A stretch of 64,000 nt of DNA. Source: an uncultured Pseudomonadota bacterium (GTDB lineage: Bacteria; Myxococcota_A; UBA796; GCA-2862545). The position numbers and the translations under genes are program-made. Below the pieces are notes generated by a model. It searched no databases, had not been told where the DNA came from, and worked only from the letters and a program-made list of their open reading frames with translations. Below, one piece after another: positions 33,113 to 40,919 of this stretch (position 1 is the stretch's first letter; each line of letters starts with the position of its first letter). The stretch is taken from positions 62,001 through 126,000 of the forward strand of contig CAJXTB010000018.1 in assembly GCA_913061235.1 (NCBI GenBank), read 5' to 3'.

Positions 33113-34396
33113 TTAGAGCAGCGCGCCGCGACGAGAGTCGCGACGCTCTTGGTGCTTGTGCTGACGCCGTCGATGACGGCGCTCCGCTTGGTCTTGTTCT
33201 GATCGTTCAAACTGGCCTAAGTCGTAGCCACCGCGCTTCAGGGACTCGCGCAGTTCGGCCTGGACACCCTTCATCACGGGCTTGACGGCATCCGCGCCGA
33301 GCAGGGCAACATCCACTTCGCCATCTACGGTCCGGACTTCGACAGCCAGGTCGTCGTCAATGTCGACTCGGACCACGTCTAGGTCCAGCGCAGCCACCGG
33401 TAGTTCTGGGGTGTCGACAGGTATGCTGGTGTCTACGGATGTGTTGGTATCCATGCTTTCTAGCGTGTCTACCGAGACAAGAACCGGCTCAGCGAGCGGC
33501 ATCGCATCGAGTGTGCGCTGCTGAATGGGGTCTACGCGCTTGAGTGGTACGGGCGCGTCGAGGTCGTGCTGTACCTCAACGGAGCCGTCACTCTCCAAGT
33601 CATCGAAGGCGACGTCGTGGGCCATCGATTCTTCGACTGAAGTGGGGACTAACGCTTGCGAAACCTGAACAATTCGAGACGAACGAACTGGCTCGACGGC
33701 AGCGAAACCAGCCACGCGTACGTCAAAGGTCTCGGCATCTGATGCGATTGTAGTCGCGGCACCCGACGCATCCGCTGAACTAGGTACGCCCTGGGCACTG
33801 AGCTCAACGGGTGGAACGTACATCGATTCCGTCACGCGGGTGAGTGCTGGGTCCAGGGAGAACTGCGGAGCCGCACTGGATATCTGCTCGCGGGCGTCGT
33901 CTTTCGGCGCGTCAGCAGCCGCGGCTGGCTGAACGCTGGTTCGTGGAGGCGGAGTCCACTGAATGGAGGCCATGAAGACATGACGGGCATCATCCAGCTC
34001 GACCAGCGCTGCGGTGTCGGGCGAGAAGACGGTCTCCGAAGGCCGTGAATCGGCTTGCTCCAACGTCGCCACCGGCTCGTTCTGACGTGTGAAGTCGCCA
34101 ACCATTCCGGCGGAACCGGTCGACTCACTAGACGTAAGGTGTTCTACAGCGTCCGCTGCGACGACGGTTGGCTCACCAACTACCGTTGGCTTTTCCGGCA
34201 AAAACCTTTGCGACTCCTTGGTAATGGAAGCATTCAAATCCGGGTTCTCTGCCAGAAGCTCTTGTGAGACTTCGGCCAGGAGTCCGTCAAACGACGCGAA
34301 CGCAGTCGGCGCAGTGGAGGGTGCAGACGGTGCGGACTCCCCGACCCCTTTGGGCAGGTCGGTGAAGTGGGCACTCAATGCCAACGCAACTGTCAC
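33113..34396 (-). CDS. fliK: Flagellar hook-length control protein (FliK-like)
   Basis: A 427-residue protein with a low-complexity Ser/Ala/Thr/Val-rich first two thirds and a C-terminal domain of the Flg_hook type (LDLDVVRVDIDDDLAVEVRTV, VKPVMKGVQAELRESLKRGGYDLGQF) before a basic tail. FliK measures hook length and switches export from hook to filament subunits. Identification rests on the C-terminal domain, the disordered N-terminal part and the place between MotE-like and FlgD genes. The GTG start at 34396 overlaps the previous stop in GTGA. Confidence 0.8.
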   Translation of the reverse strand: MTVALALSAHFTDLPKGVGESAPSAPSTAPTAFASFDGLLAEVSQELLAENPDLNASITKESQRFLPEKPTVVGEPTVVAADAVEHLTSSESTGSAGMVGDFTRQNEPVATLEQADSRPSETVFSPDTAALVELDDARHVFMASIQWTPPPRTSVQPAAAADAPKDDAREQISSAAPQFSLDPALTRVTESMYVPPVELSAQGVPSSADASGAATTIASDAETFDVRVAGFAAVEPVRSSRIVQVSQALVPTSVEESMAHDVAFDDLESDGSVEVQHDLDAPVPLKRVDPIQQRTLDAMPLAEPVLVSVDTLESMDTNTSVDTSIPVDTPELPVAALDLDVVRVDIDDDLAVEVRTVDGEVDVALLGADAVKPVMKGVQAELRESLKRGGYDLGQFERSEQDQAERRHRRRQHKHQERRDSRRGALL

Positions 34397-34938
34397 AAGC
34401 CCTCCGGGCGGTCAATGGGAGCCGCTAGAAGCTCTGCGAGGTCTGCTGCCTTTGAAGGGTCCATCTTGGCCAGTGCTTTTCCCGCTTTTGCTGGAGACAT
34501 TCGTCGCAGAACCTCCACAGCAAGCTCGGGACTCGTCTCCGAGAGCAGCGGTGCGGCCTGAGCGTCCCTCATAGACTCGACCCGTCGAACGAGGTCTACA
34601 ACACGGGCTTCTCGTGCTTCATCCATTCCATCCAAGAGTCCGGAGATCTCGGTCCGCAGCGATTCAAGTCGCTCAAGGCGAGATTCCAAGTCGGACTGCA
34701 CACCCGTCAACGCACTCTCTTGCTCTACGATTCCCCGTTCCCGACGGTCGAGCTCACGGGACCTCTGTTCCAGCTGCTCGGCAAGCTCGGTCAGCTCTCG
34801 CGCGGTTCCCCATGGGACTTCAGACCGTGTCGCAGAGGGACCAGTGCCGGATGCATTCGGTCCACCAAAGGCAGCGCCGCTCACCACAACAATGGCAAGC
34901 ACGACCGCTAGCCGGCCCCAGCGGCGAAAACGGCTCAT
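34393..34938 (-). CDS. MotE-like flagellar chaperone
   Basis: A 181-residue protein with an N-terminal membrane segment (LAVVLAIVVVSGAAFGG), a long coiled coil (about 50-115) and a C-terminal helical domain of the MgtE-N/FliG-like type (SPELAVEVLRRMSPAKAGKALAKMDPSKAADLAELL). This is the layout of MotE, the chaperone of the stator protein MotC in alphaproteobacteria, and of YlxF-like proteins encoded beside FliJ in many bacteria. The ATG overlaps the FliJ stop codon in ATGA, so translation is coupled. The exact role in this organism is inferred. Confidence 0.82.
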   Translation of the reverse strand: MSRFRRWGRLAVVLAIVVVSGAAFGGPNASGTGPSATRSEVPWGTARELTELAEQLEQRSRELDRRERGIVEQESALTGVQSDLESRLERLESLRTEISGLLDGMDEAREARVVDLVRRVESMRDAQAAPLLSETSPELAVEVLRRMSPAKAGKALAKMDPSKAADLAELLAAPIDRPEGL

Positions 34939-35354
34939 GACTCACCTCTCAGCCAGCCAGTTCGGGCCATCTCGTCGAGCTCAGACTGCTCCTTTTTCAT
35001 GGCTTCGGCCCGTCGTCTCTCTTGGCGTCGCTCAAACAAGCGCTCGGCAACCTTCTGTTCGGTCTCTCGCTGGCGACACAGCGCGTCGTGTTCTTCTACT
35101 TGTTTGTCCAAGCGCTGAACATCCATGGCCACAGCCCGACGTTTCATCTCGCCGTTCAAGACAAAGGCTCCTCGTCCAACCGCTTCTTCGCCAGTCCGAG
35201 AGTGTCCGGTGTAGGCATCACGGACACGCGATGCCCACTCCTGTTCAAGGTCAGCCGCGGCATTTCGCTCGGTCTGAACCTTGGCACGCTCAGCCAGAGC
35301 GAGTTTCGCTTGTAGAGCCCGAAGGCGGGCAATGCGCGCCACAACGTCTTTCAT
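34935..35354 (-). CDS. fliJ: Flagellar export chaperone FliJ
   Basis: A 139-residue, almost fully helical, charged protein forming a coiled coil, as expected for FliJ, which links the FliI ATPase to the export gate and recycles chaperones. The N-terminal heptads (VVARIARLRALQAKLALAERA) and the central basic/acidic coil match the family. The ATG at 35354 has a GGAG site; a longer frame upstream lacks family character. It heads the four-gene minus-strand flagellar unit (fliJ, MotE-like, fliK, flgD). FliI, which usually precedes FliJ, is not here; the gene upstream is a divergent receiver. Confidence 0.82.
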   Translation of the reverse strand: MKDVVARIARLRALQAKLALAERAKVQTERNAAADLEQEWASRVRDAYTGHSRTGEEAVGRGAFVLNGEMKRRAVAMDVQRLDKQVEEHDALCRQRETEQKVAERLFERRQERRRAEAMKKEQSELDEMARTGWLRGES

Positions 35355-35446
35355 GACAACTCCGATGATGGACCATCGGAATCGCAGACTGGGACTTAAG
35401 AAATCCCGCATGTCCACCGACAGACTGGGTGGAGCCACATCAGTCT

Positions 35447-35812
35447 ATGCACGTTCTCATTGTCGATGACAGCCGCGCCATGCGCCTCTACATCCGTAGA
35501 GCACTTCGCCGCATGGACGTCACCGCTATCTGTGTGACCGAAGCCACAGACCCCATGCATGCATGGCGACTGATGCGGACAACTGCCTTTGACTTGGTCC
35601 TGTCGGACTGGAACATGCCACAGATGACCGGCTTGGAACTCCTCAAGCGACTTCGACGCTCCGGCGTAAAGACTCCATTCGGGTTCATCTCCGTGGAGGT
35701 CTCAAACGCGTCCTCCGATGCGGCACGTGACGCAGGTGCTGAGTTCCTACTCAACAAGCCCTTCAGCCAATCTGCTTTCAACGCCGCCATTGTGCCGCTC
35801 ACCTCCGCATGA
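35447..35812 (+). CDS. CheY-like single-domain response regulator
   Basis: A 121-residue receiver domain. The acidic pair is in VLIVDDSRAMR, the phospho-acceptor Asp is in DLVLSDWNMPQMTGLELL, and the conserved Lys is in LLNKPFSQ. With no output domain it should act by protein-protein contact, as CheY does at the flagellar switch. The ATG at 35447 is chosen because the receiver fold begins there; a GTG six codons upstream is possible. Its stop overlaps the next start in ATGA, beginning a tightly coupled three-gene unit. Divergent from the flagellar unit with 92 bases between. Confidence 0.92.
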   Translation: MHVLIVDDSRAMRLYIRRALRRMDVTAICVTEATDPMHAWRLMRTTAFDLVLSDWNMPQMTGLELLKRLRRSGVKTPFGFISVEVSNASSDAARDAGAEFLLNKPFSQSAFNAAIVPLTSA

Positions 35813-36285
35813 GTAAACGCCTTCAGTCCCTCTCGGAGATCAGCGAGCTACTCGCTACGTTGTTCGACCGCGACCTACACGTAAAGCAGGTGGACGGTGT
35901 GGGCGGGCCCGCAGGCGCCATTGCCTGCTACCGATACGCCAACAATGGACTCGCTGGCGCTCTGTGGGTGGACCCTGTGTTTGCGCTGGCGACCACATGT
36001 AGCCTCTCCCTCATGGAGCCAGACCAGGCCATGAAGCGCGTGGAAGAGGACCGGTTCCTCCCCAGAGATTGGCACAACAACTTTCGTGAAATCGCCAACA
36101 TCTGTTGCCGGTTCTTCGCGGCCCCAGAAGCACCGCGGGTGGTCCTCGACCACGTGTGGATTGCTCCAGACAACCCTCCTCAAACACTGATGAACGACAT
36201 GCACACGCTGCTAGAACACCGCATCCTACGCGTTGACTTTGGGGAATTCGGCATTGGCCACCTGCATGCGGTGGCGACTGCATGA
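35809..36285 (+). CDS. Putative CheX/CheC-like protein with ExxN motif
   Basis: A 158-residue protein not recognised with certainty. Around residues 87-101 it reads DWHNNFREIANICCRF, where Glu94-x-x-Asn97 matches the catalytic ExxN of CheX/CheC/FliY-type CheY phosphatases, in which a helix carries the GExxN signature. The protein is of CheX size and is encoded between a CheY-like receiver and a CheA-like kinase with ATGA overlaps on both sides. I therefore infer dephosphorylation of the neighbouring receiver. Only this one motif and the context support the assignment; sequence outside it was not matched. Confidence 0.6.
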   Translation: MSKRLQSLSEISELLATLFDRDLHVKQVDGVGGPAGAIACYRYANNGLAGALWVDPVFALATTCSLSLMEPDQAMKRVEEDRFLPRDWHNNFREIANICCRFFAAPEAPRVVLDHVWIAPDNPPQTLMNDMHTLLEHRILRVDFGEFGIGHLHAVATA

Positions 36286-37202
36286 CCGCTCTACTCGACC
36301 GTCTGTGGCGGGTGGACGGCTTTCAAGACTTTGCCGTTGAGCTGGCCATCGCTCGACGCCAGCTGCAGGCCATCATCCTTGCCAACGAAGATGCCTACCC
36401 CCCCATTCAGCAACGTCGCGAAGCACATGAGTCGTACAGACGGCTGGTCTGTCGCGCAGAAGCCCTCAAACTCTGGGGAGTCTGTGAGGTCCTACAGACG
36501 GTCTGCCATCTGTTGGACCCAGACCGCATCCATCCTGGAAGTGGCGCGGAGTACGGACGCCGCGTCTTCGCCATCGGCAACGCCCTGGACCGCATCACGC
36601 GTGACGTGGCCATGACGGTCTCACAGTCCAGCGAATGGGTCCCGCCACCGCTGGTTGAGGGTGACAGTCATCAAGCAGACTCGGCCCTACTGCTCGAAAA
36701 CGGTGCACGAGCGGCCATGGACATGGCACGCCGCCTCGGACGACTCATTCGCGTTCGCGTCGACCAAAGCCCGGTGACAGTTCCATCTCTCCTGCTCCCG
36801 GTATTTCATCGCATGGCGCTACAGCTTGCTCGAAACGCTGTGGTCCACGGTATCGAAGACACTCTGGACCGACGGGCATCCGGCAAGCCGGCAGCAGCCG
36901 TCATCAACATGGCGGTCCGAACCGAAGGAACGCTCGCCGTTCTACACGTCAAGGATGATGGACGGGGCATTGATGTCGATGCCGCACGAGCCCCGCAAGC
37001 GGCAACACCAAGCCAGCTCTGGCAGGCCATTGCCGCACCCGGCTTCTCCACCGCTGGTGACGATGTCCGTTCGTACGCCGGGCGAGGCGTTGGGTTGACC
37101 ACCATCCAGAACATTCTCGAACGCTTGGGCGGCCATGCCGAAGCTCGAACATGGGCCGGACACGGGACTCACATCCGCCTGTGCCTTCCCACAGAGTCGT
37201 AG
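36282..37202 (+). CDS. CheA-type histidine-kinase catalytic domain protein, reduced
   Basis: A 306-residue protein whose last 140 residues form a HATPase of CheA type: N-box LARNAVVHGIED (Asn185, His189), G1 box DDGRGID (225-231), APGFSTAGDDV and G2 box GRGVGL (267-272). The PGFSTA and HGIED wording is specific to CheA. The first ~130 residues are helical but lack the HxxKG phospho-site of a P1/Hpt domain, and there is no CheW-like P5 domain. His49 in EAHESYRR could be a remnant. It therefore either phosphorylates the neighbouring receiver unconventionally or serves as a sensor ATPase. ATGA overlap with the CheX-like gene. Confidence 0.78.
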   Translation: MTALLDRLWRVDGFQDFAVELAIARRQLQAIILANEDAYPPIQQRREAHESYRRLVCRAEALKLWGVCEVLQTVCHLLDPDRIHPGSGAEYGRRVFAIGNALDRITRDVAMTVSQSSEWVPPPLVEGDSHQADSALLLENGARAAMDMARRLGRLIRVRVDQSPVTVPSLLLPVFHRMALQLARNAVVHGIEDTLDRRASGKPAAAVINMAVRTEGTLAVLHVKDDGRGIDVDAARAPQAATPSQLWQAIAAPGFSTAGDDVRSYAGRGVGLTTIQNILERLGGHAEARTWAGHGTHIRLCLPTES

Positions 37203-37292
37203 TTCACCGGGTCCCTCGCAAAAAACCACTTTACTCGTCCCCTACTCCGTCCGAACAACAAGCAATAGCCGACGCCCCTCCCTGGAGTCACC

Positions 37293-38348
37293 ATGCACGC
37301 CCACGCCACAACCCACGATGTCCTGCCCGACGCCGCGAAGACCATTGTGTTGTCTTTCAATGCGCAATGGCGTGACCGTGCCACCCGCATTCTTGAGGCG
37401 GATGGTCACGCCATCGTGGTCTGTGAAGCCGCGACGCCAGAGACGGTGTTCACCTACCTAAAGAACAACTCGGTGAGCGCCATTGTGGTCGACCCGTACG
37501 CGCTACAAGACAGGTGCTCCGACACCATCCGAGCGTGGACTCGGCAGGACCCTGTTGCGGTCATTGTGGCCTCGCAGACTCCGGCAATGGCCATCGAAGC
37601 TCTGAGTGCTGGCGCCATCATCGCGACCCCAGCACCCGACTCAGACGACCTTGGCGCGCCAAACGCAGACCAACTGCGCAAAGCCGTCGCACTGTCGTTG
37701 ACCAGTCGGGCCGTCTACCGTCCGCCAACCTCCCTGCACACTCTGCCTGACCTCCCTTTCGCACGTGCCGAGCAGCGGACCATCGCCATTGTCGGCGGAG
37801 TGGGTGGCGCTGCGGGTCTTGAGTCACTCATCGCCCACTTGCCACCTTCTGTACCAGGAATCGTGGCAATGCTCGACATCCATCCGTCTTGGCTCGATGC
37901 ACTCGCTGCTCGCCTGGACCGCGTAGGTGTGCTCGACGTCACAGTCGGTGCGGATGGAGACATGCTGCGTCCTGGCACAGTGTGCCTGACACCCACCGAC
38001 CGCCAGGTCACCGTGGCACGCAGCGCAGACGGACAGTTCATCCTGCAAGTGGGCGAACGCCTCACCGCGCCGCCGTCACCAGAAGCGTTCCTCCGCTCCA
38101 TCGGCGCCAACGCGCGTTCGAGCGCACTTGGCGTACTTCTGGGTAGCCATGATGAGGGAGCAGCACGCGGTCTACAGATCGTGGCCGAGAATGGCGGGCG
38201 AATCTTGGTCGAGGACCCCGAAACGGCCGTCGCAAGCCCTGCCGGAGCGTTCGCACTTCGCGAAGGAATCGTCAGCGAAGCCACCGAACTACGGCGTCTT
38301 CCATGGCGAATCCTTGAAGAAGCACTGACGAGCGTCTTCGACAAGTAG
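37293..38348 (+). CDS. CheB-like protein with receiver-like and degenerate methylesterase domains
   Basis: A 351-residue protein arranged as CheB: a receiver-like domain (about 15-115, Asp67 in AIVVDPYAL) and a CheB methylesterase-like domain (about 160-345). Conserved framework segments are LLGSHDEGAARGLQIVAENGG and RPGTVCLTPTDRQVTV. The nucleophile loop reads IAIVGGVGG instead of IAIGASTGG, so the catalytic Ser is Gly169. The His position (TQHMPP in CheB) reads as Asp, and the catalytic Asp position as Glu in my alignment. It is unlikely to be an active methylesterase and may be a binding or regulatory protein. The ATG at 37293 has GGAG upstream; it lies 90 bases after the CheA-like gene. 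Confidence 0.75.
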   Translation: MHAHATTHDVLPDAAKTIVLSFNAQWRDRATRILEADGHAIVVCEAATPETVFTYLKNNSVSAIVVDPYALQDRCSDTIRAWTRQDPVAVIVASQTPAMAIEALSAGAIIATPAPDSDDLGAPNADQLRKAVALSLTSRAVYRPPTSLHTLPDLPFARAEQRTIAIVGGVGGAAGLESLIAHLPPSVPGIVAMLDIHPSWLDALAARLDRVGVLDVTVGADGDMLRPGTVCLTPTDRQVTVARSADGQFILQVGERLTAPPSPEAFLRSIGANARSSALGVLLGSHDEGAARGLQIVAENGGRILVEDPETAVASPAGAFALREGIVSEATELRRLPWRILEEALTSVFDK

Positions 38349-38350
38349 AC

Positions 38351-38372
38351 TCAGCGGGCGAGGTCCCGCTGA
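38351..38372 (+). terminator. GC-rich hairpin after the CheB-like gene
   Basis: TCAGCGGG (38351-38358) and CCCGCTGA (38365-38372) form a perfect 8-bp stem with a 6-base loop, two bases after the stop codon. It has no T-run, so it may be a weak or factor-dependent terminator, or an RNA-end stabiliser. Confidence 0.45.
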
Positions 38373-38404
38373 CATCTCCACTACCGCCCCTGTACACCGA
38401 GTGG

Positions 38405-39448
38405 ATGCGCCAAGCCCTAGACGAGGCTGTACCGTCCACTGAGGCTCGAGCTACTTGCAGTGCATGCGCCATGTGCGACGGTCCAACATCACCGCCACGG
38501 GCCGTTGCTGCATTCTCACCGTCGGTCACGTGCTGCACGTATATCCCCACTCTGTCGAATATCGCAGTTGGACGTATCTTATTGGGCGACGACTCCCTTG
38601 GAGGTCGCAGCTCAGTTGTAGCACGCATCGGCCGCCACGACGCCGTGACCCCAGTCGGGCTGGGCTGGCCACATGCACAGGGCGAGCTGTACAAAGACTC
38701 GCAAGCACACTTTGGGCGACATGAGGGCCTGCGCTGCCCCCACTTCGTCACGACAGAACAAGGCGGACGCTGCGGAATCTGGCGCGACCGCAACGCGACC
38801 TGCGCCACATGGTTCTGCAAACACGACCGCGGAGAGGCCGGCCGGCGGGTGTGGATGGCGATTCGTGACCTCTTGGGTACAGTCGACGGCCAGCTCGCCT
38901 GGCACGCACTCGACGCTCTAGGAATCTCTGAGGAGCGTCGCGAACGCCTTGTGCCTCGGGCAGGCTTGCTTCGCGGCTACGACCTTGTTGATGGTCACCG
39001 GGGCCCACCAAAAATTGCAGACCGCAAGGCGGTGTGGGGTCGTTGGTACGGTCGCGAGACAGCATTCTACGAAGCATGCGCACAGCTCGTTGACGGCTAC
39101 AGCTGGGACGACATCCGACGCATCGTTGGGCGAACACTCGACGCCCCACTTGCAGCCGTCACAGAAGCCATCCGTGCACTACGCCCCCGGCCGCTACCCA
39201 CAGCACCGGTCCAAGGGAAGCTCACCCGACACGAGCATACCGACGGGAAAACACTGGTCAGCGGGTACTCTACCTACGACTCATTGGTTCTCAGCACCGA
39301 GCAGAGCGACGCGCTGAACCTGTTCGATGGCGCGCCTCTGCCATTGGTTCGCCACCGTCTACAGGAGATTGGCCTGACCATCGACGATGCCACACTTCAG
39401 CAGTGGCTCGATGCCGAGCTGCTTCTGCCGAGCAAAGACACACGCTAG
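38405..39448 (+). CDS. Cys-rich protein of unknown function
   Basis: A 347-residue protein with nine cysteines in its first 140 residues: Cys18, 21 and 24 (TCSACAMC), Cys43 and 44 (SVTCCTYIP), Cys111, 123, 133 and 138 (LRCPHF, GRCGIW, ATCATWFCKH). The pattern resembles YkgJ-like zinc or iron-sulfur cysteine clusters, and the Cys-x9-12 spacing around RCPHF...CGIW...C suggests metal binding. The last 200 residues are helical with no recognised motif. No signal peptide, so cytosolic. It lies in the chemotaxis-like region, 56 bases after the CheB-like gene, and converges on the HDOD gene with only 4 bases between the stops. I do not recognise the family. Confidence 0.72.
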   Translation: MRQALDEAVPSTEARATCSACAMCDGPTSPPRAVAAFSPSVTCCTYIPTLSNIAVGRILLGDDSLGGRSSVVARIGRHDAVTPVGLGWPHAQGELYKDSQAHFGRHEGLRCPHFVTTEQGGRCGIWRDRNATCATWFCKHDRGEAGRRVWMAIRDLLGTVDGQLAWHALDALGISEERRERLVPRAGLLRGYDLVDGHRGPPKIADRKAVWGRWYGRETAFYEACAQLVDGYSWDDIRRIVGRTLDAPLAAVTEAIRALRPRPLPTAPVQGKLTRHEHTDGKTLVSGYSTYDSLVLSTEQSDALNLFDGAPLPLVRHRLQEIGLTIDDATLQQWLDAELLLPSKDTR

Positions 39449-39452
39449 AGCG

Positions 39453-40310
39453 CTAGCCTGCGAGCAATCCTTCGATCTGTTGGACCTTCGATTCTACGCT
39501 GAGCAGCAACTTGTCGACGTCACTGCGGTCGAGAACCAAAGACGGCAGCGGCTGATTTGTCATGCGGTAGAGCATGCCGTCCACACCGAGGCCGCGACCC
39601 GTCAGGTAGGCCAACGTATCGGCGGCGTGAATGACCTGGACCAAGGCAGAATTCGAACGAGCATCGTCGGGCCGATGGTGGAACCGAATGGCGTCCACCA
39701 AAGACGACGGAAGGCCCCAAGCCTCTGCAACGCGCGCGCCAAGCTCCGCATGGTCAATCCCCAGTAACAGCCGCTCAATGGCGTCAAAACTAAGGTCCTG
39801 GCGGGACTCCAGCGTGTCGTTTAGCCGCCGGCCAAGACTCATCAGAGCCCCGCTCGCAACCAGCTTTCCTACGTCTACCCAAAGTCCTGCCGTGTAGGCC
39901 ATAGGGGCTGAGACCTTCGCGCGTACAGCCAAGGCTTCCGCCAACAAGCCAACACGAATGCTGTGGTCCCAGAGGGCATCAACGTCCATGCCGTAGCCGT
40001 CTAGACGCTCTAGGCTAATCGTGCGCATTCCGCGAGCGGTGACGGCACGAAGCAGCCATGCTTCGCCCAGAATCGACAGTGCCTCGTCAGCGGTCTCAAC
40101 CGGCGCACTGCGCTGCCGAACCATGCCAGAGTTGGCCATTCGTAGAGCATCAGCCACCAAACCCGGCTCCGAGCGGACAATCTCTGAGACCTGCCGGCGT
40201 GAGTGGTTGGGGTCGGCAATGGCCGCGAGTAGTCGAAGGACGGCCCTCGGAATCGACGGGAGCTCGACACCATCTTCGAGGGCATCAACAACATCCTGGG
40301 CACCAATCAT
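39453..40310 (-). CDS. HDOD-domain signalling protein
   Basis: A 285-residue HDOD protein (a metal-free relative of HD phosphohydrolases). Recognised by LPSIPRAVLRLLAAIADPNHSRRQVSEIV at the start, the SEPGLVADALRMANSGM segment, the ALSILGEAWLLRAV helix and FHHRPDD near the end. HDOD proteins of myxobacteria and Xanthomonas take part in signalling, motility and cyclic-dinucleotide control, but the biochemical activity is generally unknown. Its start overlaps the CheD-like gene stop in ATGA, so the two are co-translated. A second HDOD gene occurs at 53285. Confidence 0.88.
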   Translation of the reverse strand: MIGAQDVVDALEDGVELPSIPRAVLRLLAAIADPNHSRRQVSEIVRSEPGLVADALRMANSGMVRQRSAPVETADEALSILGEAWLLRAVTARGMRTISLERLDGYGMDVDALWDHSIRVGLLAEALAVRAKVSAPMAYTAGLWVDVGKLVASGALMSLGRRLNDTLESRQDLSFDAIERLLLGIDHAELGARVAEAWGLPSSLVDAIRFHHRPDDARSNSALVQVIHAADTLAYLTGRGLGVDGMLYRMTNQPLPSLVLDRSDVDKLLLSVESKVQQIEGLLAG

Positions 40311-40849
40311 GGCTGACCTCCACTCATCACTACCAACAACTGCCCGTGCATCGCTTGATGTACATGTCGGGCTCTTGACCCGCCAAGATGGCGGGACCGA
40401 ACCACAAGACCATTGGCCGTCAACATTACTTCGACCGCCCGAACGAGGCGCAATGGGCCGTCGTAGGTTGGATGGTTGCTCATCAAGCTACTGCCACCAA
40501 CTAGCTGAACCTGAACATCTGCAGGCGCGACATTAAGCTCGCCAAGGACCCGAACCAGCTCGGCAATCCCGCGGTCTGCGAACGCAAACGGCATGGTCTG
40601 GCCAAGGGCTAGGTGATGACGTGCCGCTGGATAGGCGACGTGCAGAAGCCCCGAGATCGACAGACCCGGAACGTGAAAGCACACAACGACGGTCGAGCCA
40701 ACGGCCCGACACGTGAGTGCAGGCCCAGAGTTGATCAAGGCCAGCTCACCAACCTGCACACCCCGACTGGCAATGTCCCTCAGGAAACCCGTCCAATGGG
40801 CCCGGATGGGCTGCTTTGGCAGATGAGTAACCGGCATATTGGACGTCAT
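40307..40849 (-). CDS. CheD-like protein lacking the catalytic cysteine
   Basis: A 180-residue protein with the CheD fold signature: VGELALI, AVGSTVVVCFHVPGL, SGLLHVAYPA, FADRGIAELVRVL, VQLVGGSSL and a GGSRARHVH segment near the end. CheD deamidates chemoreceptor glutamines using Cys and His in GSC and AH. Here GSC is GST (Thr53), while the His (His70) is kept, so deamidase activity is doubtful. CheD also binds CheC to stimulate phosphatase activity, a role that could survive. The ATG at 40849 is preferred because GGAGG lies eight bases upstream. It overlaps the HDOD start. Confidence 0.78.
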   Translation of the reverse strand: MTSNMPVTHLPKQPIRAHWTGFLRDIASRGVQVGELALINSGPALTCRAVGSTVVVCFHVPGLSISGLLHVAYPAARHHLALGQTMPFAFADRGIAELVRVLGELNVAPADVQVQLVGGSSLMSNHPTYDGPLRLVRAVEVMLTANGLVVRSRHLGGSRARHVHQAMHGQLLVVMSGGQP

Positions 40850-40919
40850 CGTTCGGGCCTCCGCCCCTTCTATCGGTTGGAAGAGGCCGTTCATGAAGCG
40901 TTTTCTAGTACTTGCGTGG

